Assembly: GCA_036873755.1 (NCBI GenBank)
Contig: JAVTVY010020492.1
Location: 19,772 to 83,771, forward strand
Reading direction: 5' to 3'
Source of the DNA: Hanleya hanleyi
Taxonomy: Eukaryota > Mollusca > Polyplacophora > Lepidopleurida > Hanleyidae
Length of the DNA stretch: 64,000 nt
Positions within the stretch are counted from its first letter, which is position 1, and the number at the start of each line of letters is the position of its first letter. Below the pieces are notes generated by a model. That model saw only the letters and a program-made list of their open reading frames with translations, had not been told where the DNA came from and ran no database searches. This document shows, piece after piece, positions 1 through 10,249 of this stretch. The position numbers and the translations under genes are program-made.

Positions 1-690
1 AAGTAGGATTTAACGTCACAATCAGCAGTAACGGCACAGTTCCATAAAGTTACTGATACAAGAGAGAGAGGGAATTAGGGGTTAACATCATGATCAGCAG
101 TAACTGCACAGTTCCATTAAGTTACTGATACAAGACAGAGAGAGAATTAGGATTTAACGTCACAATCAGCAGTAATGGCACAGTTCCATTAACTTACTGA
201 TACGAGAGAGAGGGAATTAGGGTTTAACGTCACGATCAGCAGTAACTGCACAGTTCCATTAACTTACTGATACAAGACAGAGAGAATTAGGGTTTAACAT
301 CGCGATCAGCAGTAACTGCATGCACAGTTCCATTAAGTTACTGATACAAGAGAGAGAATTAAGGTTTAACGTCGCGATCAGCAGTAACTGCACAGTTCCA
401 TTAAGTTACTGATACAAGAGAGAATTAGGGTTTCACGTCACGATCAGCAGTAACTGCACAGTTCCATTAAGTTACTGATACAAGAGAGAGAGAATTAGGG
501 TTTAACATCGCAATCAAAAGTAACTGCACAGTTCCATAAAGTTACTGACACAAGAGAGAGAGAGAGAGGGAATTAGGGTTTAACGTCACGATCAGCAGTG
601 ACTCAGTGCACAGTTCCATAAAGTTACTGATACAAGAGAGAGGGAATTAAGGTTTAACGTCACGTTCAACAGTAACTGCACAGTTCTGTT
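1..690. repeat. Minisatellite, about 10 copies of a 66-78 bp unit
   Basis: A tandem array in which every unit holds a (GA)n stretch, then AATTAGGGTTTAACGTCACG, ATCAGCAGTAACTGCACAG and TTCCATTAAGTTACTGATAC. The CAGCAG landmark recurs at about 23, 94, 167, 237, 307, 379, 445, 515 and 593, so the period varies from 66 to 78 bp, mainly through the length of the GA run. The array starts at or before the window edge. The (GA)n-TTAGGGTTTAACGTCGCGATCAGCA part is close to the head of the SINE seen at 4862, 17148 and 40985, so the unit was probably seeded by a SINE copy. Confidence 0.9.
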
Positions 691-775
691 TAGTTACTTA
701 GTACCAAGCAGTTTCTGTACAGTCATGCAGTCAACAACTGAACGGTTCTTCATGGCAACTGCACAGTACTGATCA

Positions 776-952
776 GTTCCTGGATGGAAATTATCAGTTC
801 TTCACTGTGCTGAACAGCCCATTTGATTAACTGCCCAGTTCCTGGATGGAAATTATCAGTTCTTCACTGTGCTGAACAGCCCATTTTATCAGCTGCCCAG
901 TTCCTGGATGAAAATTATCAGTTCTTCACTGTGCTGAACTGCCCATTTTGAT
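776..952. repeat. Tandem repeat, 62-bp unit, three copies
   Basis: CCTGGATGGAAATTATCAG recurs at 779, 841 and 903, giving an exact 62-bp period. Each unit also holds TTCTTCACTGTGCTGAAC and CCCATTTT. It follows the first minisatellite after about 85 bp and shares the CAGTTCC and AACTGC words with it, so the two may have a common origin. Confidence 0.85.
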
Positions 953-1911
953 GATTTTACAATACTGGCCTGAAGACTCTGCTCAGTTCCACTCAGAACT
1001 ATCCACTATTAAGACCAGAACTGATAGTTTGTGAACTGCACAGTGCTGAATGGTCAAAGTTTCCCCTTGTATTAGCATCTTGCTCTAATGCACCCCCTCT
1101 CCCCAGTAATGAACTGTTGGAAACCTGCCAGTTATCATTAGCTACAAATATTTCCCATACATAAACATAGGGAGAAATGGTACCGAAATGACTCAACGAC
1201 TAATGAAATGACCCAAAGACTACTGAAATGATCCAAAAATTTGCCGCCATGAACTATAGACAGTAACTGGACTGATATTCAGTGACGAAACTCCATCATT
1301 ATTGCATTAATACCAAGTTGAGTTGGGTTGGGTTTATTCTCTGAATCTACCCTATTTCTTCTAATTATTCGGACAGTAACACTGAACTTCAGGCATCTGC
1401 AGAGAGAAAATCTGCAAACATTCCACAAATTTCACTGGCGAGATTTTCAATTCTTGGGATAAATAACATATCCATGCCACAATATTTGGTCTTGGTTGAT
1501 ATAAAGATGGTTTTATTCTGCTTTTAAGTCTAAAAATGCTGTTCGAAAAATTATAAGAAATAGGGTAATACAGATATAAACCATGGAAAGAACAGTGTGG
1601 CGGATACAGCAATGCGACATCAGGACAAGGGAGGTAACTCAATATATTGTAAATATAGAAGACATGTTTTTTCTCAATTCATACAGTTTGTATGTCAGGT
1701 GGTTCGTTTAGGTAAAACTTTTCAACAATTCTGATCTAAGGATTAGTACTGTATGTATGTTGTAACAGCCGTGAGTGCCCCGGCCAAGATTCCTGGGGAC
1801 CAACTGCTTAGGCGATCAAAGCCCTCCTCAATGAGCTAAAGGAAATTCATCCAGCTACACCTTGGTATGGCTAGTGGTGAACCAACTACCAACTCCTAAA
1901 AATGTTCTTAC
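953..1911. other. Intron or 3' flank of the RhoGEF gene, with one dispersed repeat
   Basis: No coding exon is supported here. The segment 1489-1570 (TATAAAGATGG...AAGAAATAGGGTA) has a second copy at 35664-35750 and is a short dispersed repeat. The rest is unremarkable AT-rich sequence. Confidence 0.5.
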
Positions 1912-2002
1912 CTTGTCGCAGAGAGTAGCACTAAGGGAGAGTATTGGCTCTGCCACAGAGAAAAATTTGTCATAGTCTTCATCAGTGATCACTGCAAATT
2001 TT
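1912..2002 (-). CDS. RhoGEF gene, internal exon (second DH-domain exon seen)
   Basis: On the minus strand this 91-nt exon follows a long pyrimidine tract ending TTTTTTCAG and ends GACAAG before GTAAGAAC, a strong donor. It supplies one base to the split codon and then 30 codons starting KFAVITDEDYDKFF and ending SATLCDK. This matches the part of Dbl-homology domains after the first helix, where a 'seeD...iF...ie.Il.l' pattern is usual. Its phase matches the exon at 5235-5337 exactly (AG + A). The remaining DH domain and any PH domain must lie further left, beyond the window or in exons I could not see. The family call is by pattern only; I could not choose a RhoGEF subfamily. Confidence 0.8.
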
Positions 2003-2252
2003 CTGAAAAAAAAAAAGAAAGAAAAAATGGAGGTGGACATTTAAATGGATATAATTTGAGTAGAAATATTATTTGAGCCCAAACTAAAGTAAAAGCAGTA
2101 AGATATCTCTGCCATAAGATATCAAGGTTGGTGAAAATCATTTATTCTCATAAGTGACCACAAATTGAACTACATATAGTAAAAATATCTGACACTTTTT
2201 TTCCTTTTTTTTTGAGAAACATGACAAACAGATTGATACAGAGGCTCAACTC

Positions 2253-2731
2253 AGGTGAAATGCACAGCTTTTTATATATTTTCCTTTTTATATTTCTCAT
2301 CGGCTAGTTACTGATAGAAATATCAGCCTATCTTCTTTGTTTGGTTTTATTTGAAATATTTTTTCTCCTAGTAGCTTTAGCAAAGTGCTTCATAGTTGGT
2401 TCATGTAACTTAAGCCAGGATGATTTCAGAAATAAAATTTGAATTGCTTATCTGCCCTTGTTCGATGCTAGTTTGTGACATCACCATCAAACCCCCGGGT
2501 CAGAAGTCAATACTTGTAACGGTCATTCTTTCAGTGGCTGGTCTGACGTGACAGCACAATCAAGGAAAGATAAGCAATGACGGGTTTGCAAATATGGTTT
2601 TATTTAGGATTGGTGTACCGTAAATACTTCAAATCAAACCACGTGAAGTAGATAGGCCAATATTCCAATCATTATTCAATCAATATAATATATAAACAAG
2701 AGAATCTAAAAACATTGCATCTCATAATCAC
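2253..2731. mobile_element. Palindromic MITE, copy 1
   Basis: This roughly 480-bp sequence is repeated with moderate divergence at 34404-34893. Shared landmarks in order are AGGTGAAATGCA, TTTTCCTTTTTATATT, GCTTATCTGCCCTTGTT, GGTTTGTGAC/TGTCAC, CAATACTTGTAACG, AAGATAAGCAATG or GAGATAAGCGATG, and TATTCAATC/CTATAATA. The two halves are partly inverted copies (GCTTATCT against AGATAAGC), so the element can fold on itself. There is no coding capacity. Copy 1 is the more decayed, especially at its right end. Confidence 0.7.
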
Positions 2732-4108
2732 CCCCGGCTTGAAAAACAGCAGTTGATCAAGGGTAATACTGTCATCAAAGTACTTTCCTATGGTTCTCAA
2801 ACATAAACCGGAAGATGTCCTGTCTGTCATCCACAACATCTTACTGAGAACCCAGAGGAAAGGCGTTTATCCACCTGTAATCTAGATAGAGTTCAGTGGA
2901 TAGAGACACTTCCATTCACATGTCTGCCATGTCCGTCCGTCTGTGCATTCTTGAGCCAAACACAGATATAATTCTGATATCTGAACTTAACATCAGCTTT
3001 TACACATTAACCACAATCCTGACAATGTCAAGTCTACGAACTAGAACAATTTAAATATAAAAACAAACACCACCTTGACTTTCTTGCACTTATCATCGCA
3101 AAGTGTTTCCTATGAACGGATTTGGCGAGAAAAGAATACTTAAAATTAATTCTGTAAACAGTTTGTTTGGTCTGCATACAGAACTATATACAGGAGAAAT
3201 TCCCAATCAATTGCATAATCAGTGTTTAATGTGTAAGTAAATTATAATATTATTAGTCACTCAATGGAATGAATCTACTTGCACGTAAAATTCCCAGGGA
3301 AAACATGTTCGGCAGACGATATTCTGAGGTAAATACAGAGAGGAAAATTCAATTGGTTCCAATAATTGTTGTATTGAATGGAATCATGCATGACATCATG
3401 TGTCTCAAGGGGAATCACGAAGAAACTGATTACAGGGAGCATAGATTGAAATTACATGAATATATATGTATATACCACAAGTATTATTATTTTGGAATTT
3501 TGAGTTGAACTTGCCAACATGAAAGCAGTTGAGAATAAAATTTACCCCAAAATCATTAAGTTGAAAAGGGATGGGCAGAGTTCACCTGCCCGCACCTCTG
3601 TTCATGCCCAAATTTTCATCCAGAAATTTTCAGAACTTTTTTGTTGTGATAAACAAATTGAGCTGCACGTGGTTGGCCTCATGTATGAAGTACTAGGTGT
3701 GTGGCTAGACGGACCCCATCTGCCAAAGACTCAAAAGATGCTCAGATATGCTATCAGAACCATTTCCCCAACACCTGAGATTCCCAAGATCAAGGTTGAC
3801 TCTCATCTTTTAAAACAAAATAAAATACCACCTGTACAAATTTAAAAAAAAAAAAAAAAAAAAAATCGTTAGAATTTGTGCTTTTATTTTTTGTGCAGGG
3901 GCCAAATTTCTGCCCCAAATTGCATCTACATGAAACACTGATTCCCTACCAGTATAAAGTTTAACCCTTTTAATTGCATAATTGGAATCCAAGAAAAGTT
4001 TAAGAATTTATCCTGATTACCAAGATAAACAGACCAAGGTATTGAGTTACATGTAGTTATGGATTTGTCAATTGTCATTTCATCACCTGTTCCAGAATTT
4101 TTAATCTA
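2732..4108. other. Intronic sequence of the RhoGEF gene, no gene seen
   Basis: Open frames at 3269-3508 and 3519-3845 have no splice context and no recognisable composition. A run of about 22 A residues lies at 3844-3865. Nothing else stands out. Confidence 0.4.
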
Positions 4109-4342
4109 CAGTAATCCATCTTATAATTCAATCACAGGAAGTGAAATTTCCTGAGGTGATCAAATTAATTAGAAGACAAAGTTGACAAATGATTCAAAAT
4201 CATGCATATAATCCATAATTTCTTCGTTATTTCAATGATTTTAGGGGGTAATCCATTTATTAGACCCACCAACCAAATTTTGTCCCCAAACTTGGGGTGA
4301 TTGAATTTTGATAGAGGGATTGAATTATTAGAGGAATTGCTG
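4109..4342. mobile_element. Tc/mariner-like MITE (family T), copy 1
   Basis: The left end reads CAGTAATCC...ATAATTCAATCAC after TA, and the right end reads ATTGAATTATTAGAGGAATT then GCTG before TA. Both TA dinucleotides and the inverted ends of about 30 bp fit a Tc/mariner-type target. The interior shares TGATTCAAAATCATGCATA and AATTTTGTCCCC blocks with the copies near 26.3-26.8 kb. No coding. Confidence 0.75.
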
Positions 4343-4667
4343 TAAGCTGGAGTGGTATCCACTAAAGATATGAATGGCTTCATCTGAAAATCACTGAAAC
4401 AAATCTGAGAAACACTGAACAACTTAAAACCCCTATAAATTATGTTTTTGAAGCATTTGGGAGAAAATCACTGAAATTTGCTAATTCACTGAAGATTCAC
4501 ACACCTGATTGTGTCTCAGATTATCCTAACATCAATGTACATATATGTACATAGTGGACCTGGAGCTGGGAACCTGTGTACATAGCAACTGGTCCCAATC
4601 ATAGTTTACTTGTAAAGTTAGAGGGAGCTAGAACACTGTTAACACGATTTCAGAGTAAAGGAGGGGT

Positions 4668-4830
4668 GTATGACTGATTGAGTGAATAGGTTTCAACGTC
4701 GCTTTCAACAATATTTCTGTCATATCGCGACGAACCAACTACATGTAAGCACCATCCAGTCAAGTTGCATTCGTGTTGCTTCAAGGAAGAAAATGGAACC
4801 AGGCACCTGCCATCTAATCTAAAGGAGGGG
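4668..4830 (+). mobile_element. SINE (GAGTGAGT/ACGTCGC head), diverged copy
   Basis: The head GATTGAGTGAATAGG, CAACGTCGCTTTCAACAATA and TCATATCGCGACGAACCAAC matches the SINE at 52826. The body GTGTTGCTTCAAGGAAGAA, ATGGAACCAGGCACC matches the body of the minus-strand copy at 49837-50099. The terminal hairpin of the intact copies is missing. Confidence 0.75.
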
Positions 4831-4861
4831 GAGGTGTCTGGTGTGATATTATCCACAGAGA

Positions 4862-4960
4862 CCTGGGAGAGACAGAGAATTATATTTTAATGTCACGATC
4901 AGCAATATTTCAGCTATATAGCAGTGATCAAACAAAAATCTTGTCCAAATATGCCAACAA
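4862..4960 (+). mobile_element. SINE head fragment of the GAGAGA subtype
   Basis: Reads GAGAGACAGAGAATTATATT, TTAATGTCACGATCAGCAAT, then ATTTCAGCTATATAGCAGTG and ATCAAAC. It is the closest single-copy relative of the minisatellite unit at 1-690, and it sits only about 30 bp after another SINE copy. Confidence 0.7.
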
Positions 4961-5234
4961 AACAAATCAACAACCCAACAATCTAACAGAGACCTGGTAA
5001 TTGAATGCCTGTATTTATGCTACGTGATCATATTATGCAGCATCAGATACAGGTTATAAATGCAGAGGTGACTTAACACATGAAATAGTAGCATTTGATG
5101 AATCAACTGTGTACCATAGCTATCGGTCAAGATGGAACCTATAGATCCACCGGAACCCCCCACCTTCAGGTATACTAGCCACATAACGTTCATGACCATA
5201 GATCACCGCAGATTTAAATTCTGATGTTACTTAC

Positions 5235-5337
5235 CTCAAAGGAACAGCATAAGTATCGAAGATTGCATTGAGGTTTTTCAAGTAGAGTTTCTCGGTCCGC
5301 AGCAGTTCGTGGAGGCAGGCATAACGACTGTCGGATG
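5235..5337 (-). CDS. RhoGEF gene, internal exon with the start of the DH domain
   Basis: This 103-nt minus-strand exon lies between acceptor CTGTCTTTTGCAG and donor TTGAG/GTAAGTAAC. It encodes RYACLHELLRTEKLYLKNLN followed by AIFDTYAVPLR. The pattern ELL.TE..YL..L...F..PL is the conserved first helix (CR1) of Dbl-homology domains, which catalyse GDP release from Rho-family GTPases. Its first two bases complete a codon begun by the exon at 25551-25749 (G+CA), and its last two are completed by the exon at 1912-2002 (AG+A), so the three join in frame. The intron to the next upstream exon would be about 20 kb. Confidence 0.85.
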
Positions 5338-6750
5338 CTGCAAAAGACAGACAAACAATCGGTAAATACGTACAGATCTTAACATGTTTGCGCATCTAAG
5401 TCGGCGGCTTTTGTCCGGCTCATCCTGCCTGTGGTGGATGTTGAGTGAGAAACAGAAGAGTAGTCGACCTCGGTGTCTTAGCGGACAGTGTGAGAGACTG
5501 TTACGTAACATTGTTGTTGTTGTTCGTGTCGTGTACTCTTTGTCCATTGTGAACTTGGAAACAAATCATACTTTGTCAACAATGACAGCCATATCGTAAT
5601 GCATGTTTGAGAAATTCAATTAGTCAATAATTTATTTCATCTCATATTCATGTTCAAATATTTTCATCTGAAACACAAGCTCGCTAAATTTACTTTATGC
5701 TATTCGGACACGATGAACTTGGAGTGTTCCAAATCTACATGCAGTCCATGTACATATAATCGTCAATACACTGGAGAGAAGGAAGGCTAAACATGTAATG
5801 ATAAATGTCTTCTGCAGACCCGCTTTAAGAAGCGAGTCGTTTTCTCTCCATTCTATTCTTATCAGAGCTTCATCGTTTAAACTTGGCTAACTGTTCAGAA
5901 AATGTCTGCGGTAGAGCGCCATCTAGAAAGATTTACTGGTAATCGCCACTCAATTCCTCTCTCACTCGTAAATCTAGTGATGGCTAAGCTCCTGTGCCTA
6001 ACACGAAGTCGACAGCGTGCTGTTCCTGCTACATGGTAAACAGGCCTCTAGCTGAGGCGAAGCTCTAATAAGAGAGGGCCGCTTTCCAACGAGGTTTACC
6101 GGCATGTAGACCGACGTACGCACAAGACCGCAAATTGTCGAATGACATAACTGGCCTAATCTTGCTATTTAACTTTAACCTTAGGCATTAGTCTGACACA
6201 CGACCTGGCATCCAGATAAAGAAAAAAAAAGAGAAAAAGTTGAAAATGAAAAGAGTTCAAAATCAAAACAAAAGGAAGAAGTTGAACAGGAAGAGACATG
6301 AATGAAGGGTATGGTGCAGTGAACAACATTACCAGGGATATTTATTTAATTCTCCAAGGGTTAACTCTGAGGCCAACAAGCAAACACACGTGTTTGTGAA
6401 TATATCTAGTCCCTGTATGAATTACAGGGCGACTCGCAAAGGCTTGTTGACATATTTAACATATTTCTGAAGGGTTTGATTTCAAAATTATTCAAGGTTT
6501 TGTAGCAGATATTGTCTAAGTAGCAATCTGCCCATTTGGGATTTCTGTTTAATCTCAATATCCCATAGATCATTGTAAGCATTATCCAAGTTCCTAAATC
6601 CACGATTTATTTCAGAATGCAGATCTTGTCCTGGAAAAACTTTATTTTGATAGTTTAGTTTTTGTTGAGTCTACCACATGTATTACAAGGTAACTTATTT
6701 TGTTTAATATACATATATTTCAGTTATGTTTTTCAAAATATTATCTTGTA
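5338..6750. other. Long RhoGEF intron, segment without a gene
   Basis: No supported exon. The stretch from about 5820 to 6110 is less AT-rich and contains TCTTATCAGAGCTTC and, about 210 bp on, an inverted partner (GAAGCTCTAATAAGA), which may be the ends of an old short transposon. The rest is AT-rich. Confidence 0.35.
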
Positions 6751-6917
6751 CAGTGAAACCTGTGTATACCGACCATGCTTGGGACCAGATTATAGTGTCG
6801 GTTTTGACAGGGTTCTGGTTTATCCTGGTTCAAAATTTAAGTATTGGGGCCATGGATAATGTCGTTATTTAGAGGTTGGTCAGTTTACCCGGGTGTCTGT
6901 ATTCACAGGTTTCAATG
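6751..6917. mobile_element. 167-bp MITE with CAGTGAAACCTGTG ends and TA target
   Basis: The left end CAGTGAAACCTGTGTATACC follows TA, and the right end GTATTCACAGGTTTCAATG precedes TA. The ends are inverted copies of about 19 bp with a few mismatches. The interior reads GACCATGCTTGGGACCAG and GTCGGTTTTGACAGG. The layout fits a widespread animal MITE type with TA target and CAGT-AAACCTGT ends, which I place in the Tc/mariner group by its target only. Confidence 0.8.
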
Positions 6918-8140
6918 TATTTTGTTTTCATATGACTTGTACAGCATAAATCTGTTTACACATAGTTCAGCGTTGATCTATCGTTTGGATTGGTGATATT
7001 CACAACCAGCAACTAATAAAAAGCTCTTGTACATAATCAGTTTTGTGTAGGCTCATAAAAATATATTATATGTGCCGATAAATTTGTGCAGACTCATAAA
7101 GATATTATATTTGCCACTGGCTCCTCCTTGTCAGTTTTATACAGAAAATATCCAATACCCATACTCGGTATCCCTTGATATTCGGACTACAGTCTGGTGA
7201 ACAAGATAATTAACCAATGAAAACACTACATTCATTAAAGTTCTGAAATTCACTCAATAACTAAGCTACTGTAATACTAGATCATAGATAATCATTGGCA
7301 AATGTCAAACATGTCAAAGTAAATATCTATAGCAATGAATATCATAGACAACTAGAGATTTCATGAATGATGCAGCATTTTTTTTATGAAAAATACATGT
7401 AGGAGGGAAAGGCTTTAAAATACAACAAAACTGAGAGTAACACACTGAGAATCAAAACCAGGTAATCTATCGCTGAATATGAAGAGATGAAGAAAAGTTC
7501 ATTGAAGTACATTGAATTGTTTTTGTGTACCCAGCACAGTTGGATGGACAGACATACATTGTACACACTGAAACACCAATGGACTACTCCAAACTAAGAT
7601 GATTCGCCCCTTACATGTAGCTTGTCTAACAATATACCATTTCTTAGCCTGTAGCTTGTCATCTGCTATTTCCAATTTTATTATCAGACAGCTTTTTACT
7701 GCCAACTTGATTGCTTGCGGTGAATGTGAAGTAGTTTTATGTGAATACCTGGGTTATTTTAAGGTAGTGTGGCAGGTACACCTATCTTCTTTATCTTCTC
7801 TCATATACTGGTATACAGTATACAATACTAGTCACAGGCCAGGTCTGTACAGTCTATCAATATTCCGACAATGATTTGGTGTAAGAATAAAAAATATATA
7901 TATATCACAAAGGATCTGAGCTGCAAGTTGTAATTCCATCTTTTTTCCAGGACATTACCTTTTCAGTTGGAATTCTGACACCAAAGCCTTATCAACCCTT
8001 TGAACTCTTGCCTCTCAATATGCTCAAGGAAATCCAACATGAAGGATTCATATATCAGAGGCATCAAAATATTCGCCGATTGGTTTAACAATTTAATGGA
8101 AAAAAAAAGACTAATTTGATTGCCGGGCCTGAAATGCTAT
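6918..8140. other. Long RhoGEF intron, no gene seen
   Basis: AT-rich sequence. Open frames at 7384-7566, 7499-7705 and 7599-7874 overlap each other on both strands and have no splice or domain support. Confidence 0.35.
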
Positions 8141-8468
8141 ACTCAACAATAATTGACTATTCAAACCCAGCTGTATTCAACATTGATTGGCTATTCAAAC
8201 CCAGCTGTATTCAACATTAATTGGCTATTCAAACCCAGCTGTATTCAACATTGATTGGCTATTCAAACCCAGCTGTATTCAACATTAATTGGCTATTCAA
8301 ACCCAGCTGTATTCAACATTGATTGGCTATTCAAACCCAGCTGTATTCAACATTGATTGGCTATTCAAACCCAGCTGTATTCAACATTAATTGGCTATTC
8401 AAACCCAGCTGTATTCAACATTAATTGGCTATTCAAACCCAGCTGTATTCAACATTGATTGGCTATTC
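8141..8468. repeat. Minisatellite, 35-bp unit, about nine copies
   Basis: The unit is CAGCTGTATTCAACATTGAT plus TGGCTATTCAAACCC. Copies are nearly identical and differ mainly at one base (CATTGATTGG or CATTAATTGG), in the order G,A,G,A,G,G,A,A,G. Diverged copies of the same words (GATTGGCTATTCA, CAGTGATTG) continue to about 8790, so a young homogeneous core sits beside an older decayed flank. Confidence 0.9.
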
Positions 8469-9650
8469 ACAGCAAGCGGTATGAAACGGAAGGAGTATTC
8501 ATAGTAGGCAGTTTTTAACAGTGATTTACTAATATGACCCAGCTACATACTTTACACGGATTGGCTGTTCATACCAAGCTGAATTTAACAATTACTCAAG
8601 TCAAACTGTATTTGACTAACTACATGTAGCTAATCCAATCAAACGATACTTATTTCAAAGTCACATTAGTTACTCAAACTGAACTGCATTCAACAGTGAT
8701 GGGCAATTCAAAATACTCAACACCGATTGGCTATTCACACTGCAGTAACCATTTAACAGTGATTGTCTGTTCAAATGCAATTTCGGACTACAGAAACTGA
8801 ACCCTTCACAGGGCCAGTTTGAATTCATTCAGTAGGATAAGTAAATGTGTGTTGTGCTCCGAATGGCCTGCTCAAAGGAAGAAAAGAGAGTATGCTTTCA
8901 CCTTATCCTAAACTTTGAAATTGATTATTAGTTAAAGGCAGTGGAATATGAACATATATTGACCATATCGATATGATAAGCAATGGTCAGTGCATGGAGT
9001 TCATTCATACAGGTTTTAAACTCTTTTGGAAGAATTCATGGAAAATACAAGGATTAAGGATAGCTATCCCATTAGAGGGTTAAAATTGGTCTTTTTTTAA
9101 ATTTCTTTCAAATATTCACTATTTCGTCTAACATTTGGTGAAAAAAATGAAATCAATATTATAAACAGAAGTGCTTCAATTTTAGGATTAAAAATTTAGT
9201 TTCCGAGGCACTGGAAATATTAAACAGATTGCCTTAGCTTGGGCTTGGCTACTATTATTTTTGTCTGTTAAATTTCCCTTTTCAAAACACATTTCCGCAG
9301 TATTTCGGTAAGCTAATTATCTATTAATCCTACTTATTTACATTAATCTACCCCCTTCTGATCAAAACCATGCAAACGTTCGTATTTTTGTTTCTAATTA
9401 TAACAGTGACAGTTCGCTCAGACACCTGCAGTGATCTACACAGGTGTGAACAATTCTCAGCTAGACAAGTTTTGGCCGAGGGGTAAAAATCTATTTGACA
9501 ATAGAATTCAAACAAAAAATTTGGATTAATTCATCAGATGTATAGCTGGACACATTTTGCCCGAATTTCTAGCCTTTCATGTTTTTACAAAATGCAAGAT
9601 TTAAATGTTTATTTCTCAAAAAGTATCCATGCTACGCTTTTGAAATTTGG
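8469..9650. other. Decayed flank of the 35-bp array, then AT-rich intron
   Basis: 8469-8790 carries scattered relics of the 35-bp unit. From 8800 to 9650 nothing coding is visible. At 9466-9486 TTTTGGCCGAGGGGTAAAAA is shared with the end of the dispersed repeat at 49377-49410, marking the end of an old copy. Confidence 0.4.
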
Positions 9651-9659
9651 CATGCTTGT

Positions 9660-10240
9660 TACTGTAGCGTGGTCGGTGGTCAGTGGTCGGCGGTCAGCAA
9701 TACTATTTATCAGTAGTTGGTCAACAGTTGCTGGCTGATAACCCTGGGATATGGTTGATGGTTATCTGATGGTCAAAGATTACTAATTGACATTAGACGG
9801 TTACTGTTGACGGTAATACTGATGTATGGTCACTTGTTGTGGTCACGGTTTAATTGACGGTCACTGGTTGACGGTTATCGATATATGAACGGTTACACGT
9901 TGACGGTCAATGTTGACAGTGTATTAGCTGGTATGACTGGGGACGGTTTACAGGTAGGTGGTGATAATGTCACTGTTGACATCGACGGTTACTGTTGACA
10001 TCGACGGTCACAGACCAATGTTTACTGTTGACGGTCGACGGTCACAGACTGATGTTTATGTTGACGGTCGACGGTCACAGACTGATGTTTATGTTGACGG
10101 TCGACGGTCACAGACTGATGTTTATGTTGACGGTCGACGGTCACAGACTGATGTTTACTGTTGACGGTCGACGGTCACCTGTTGATGGTCAGTGGTCCCA
10201 GTGGTTGATGGTTACAGTTGGTTTACCCAAATATACACCA
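9660..10240. repeat. GGTCA/GACGGT-rich repeat with a 33-bp minisatellite core
   Basis: The whole segment is built of GGTCA, GACGGT and GTTGACGGT words. Between 10027 and about 10180 this becomes a regular 33-bp repeat (GTTGACGGTCGACGGTCACA then GACTGATGTTTAT), with starts at 10027, 10060, 10093 and 10126. Because 33 is a multiple of three, frames stay open across it, but the predicted peptides are repeat artefacts. Confidence 0.85.
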
Positions 10241-10249
10241 AGTTGATAC

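Noticed and set aside
9958..10246. Frames of repeated DGRRSQTDVY / DGHRLMFMLTV units
   Set aside because: Created by the 33-bp minisatellite in two frames at once; not a gene.
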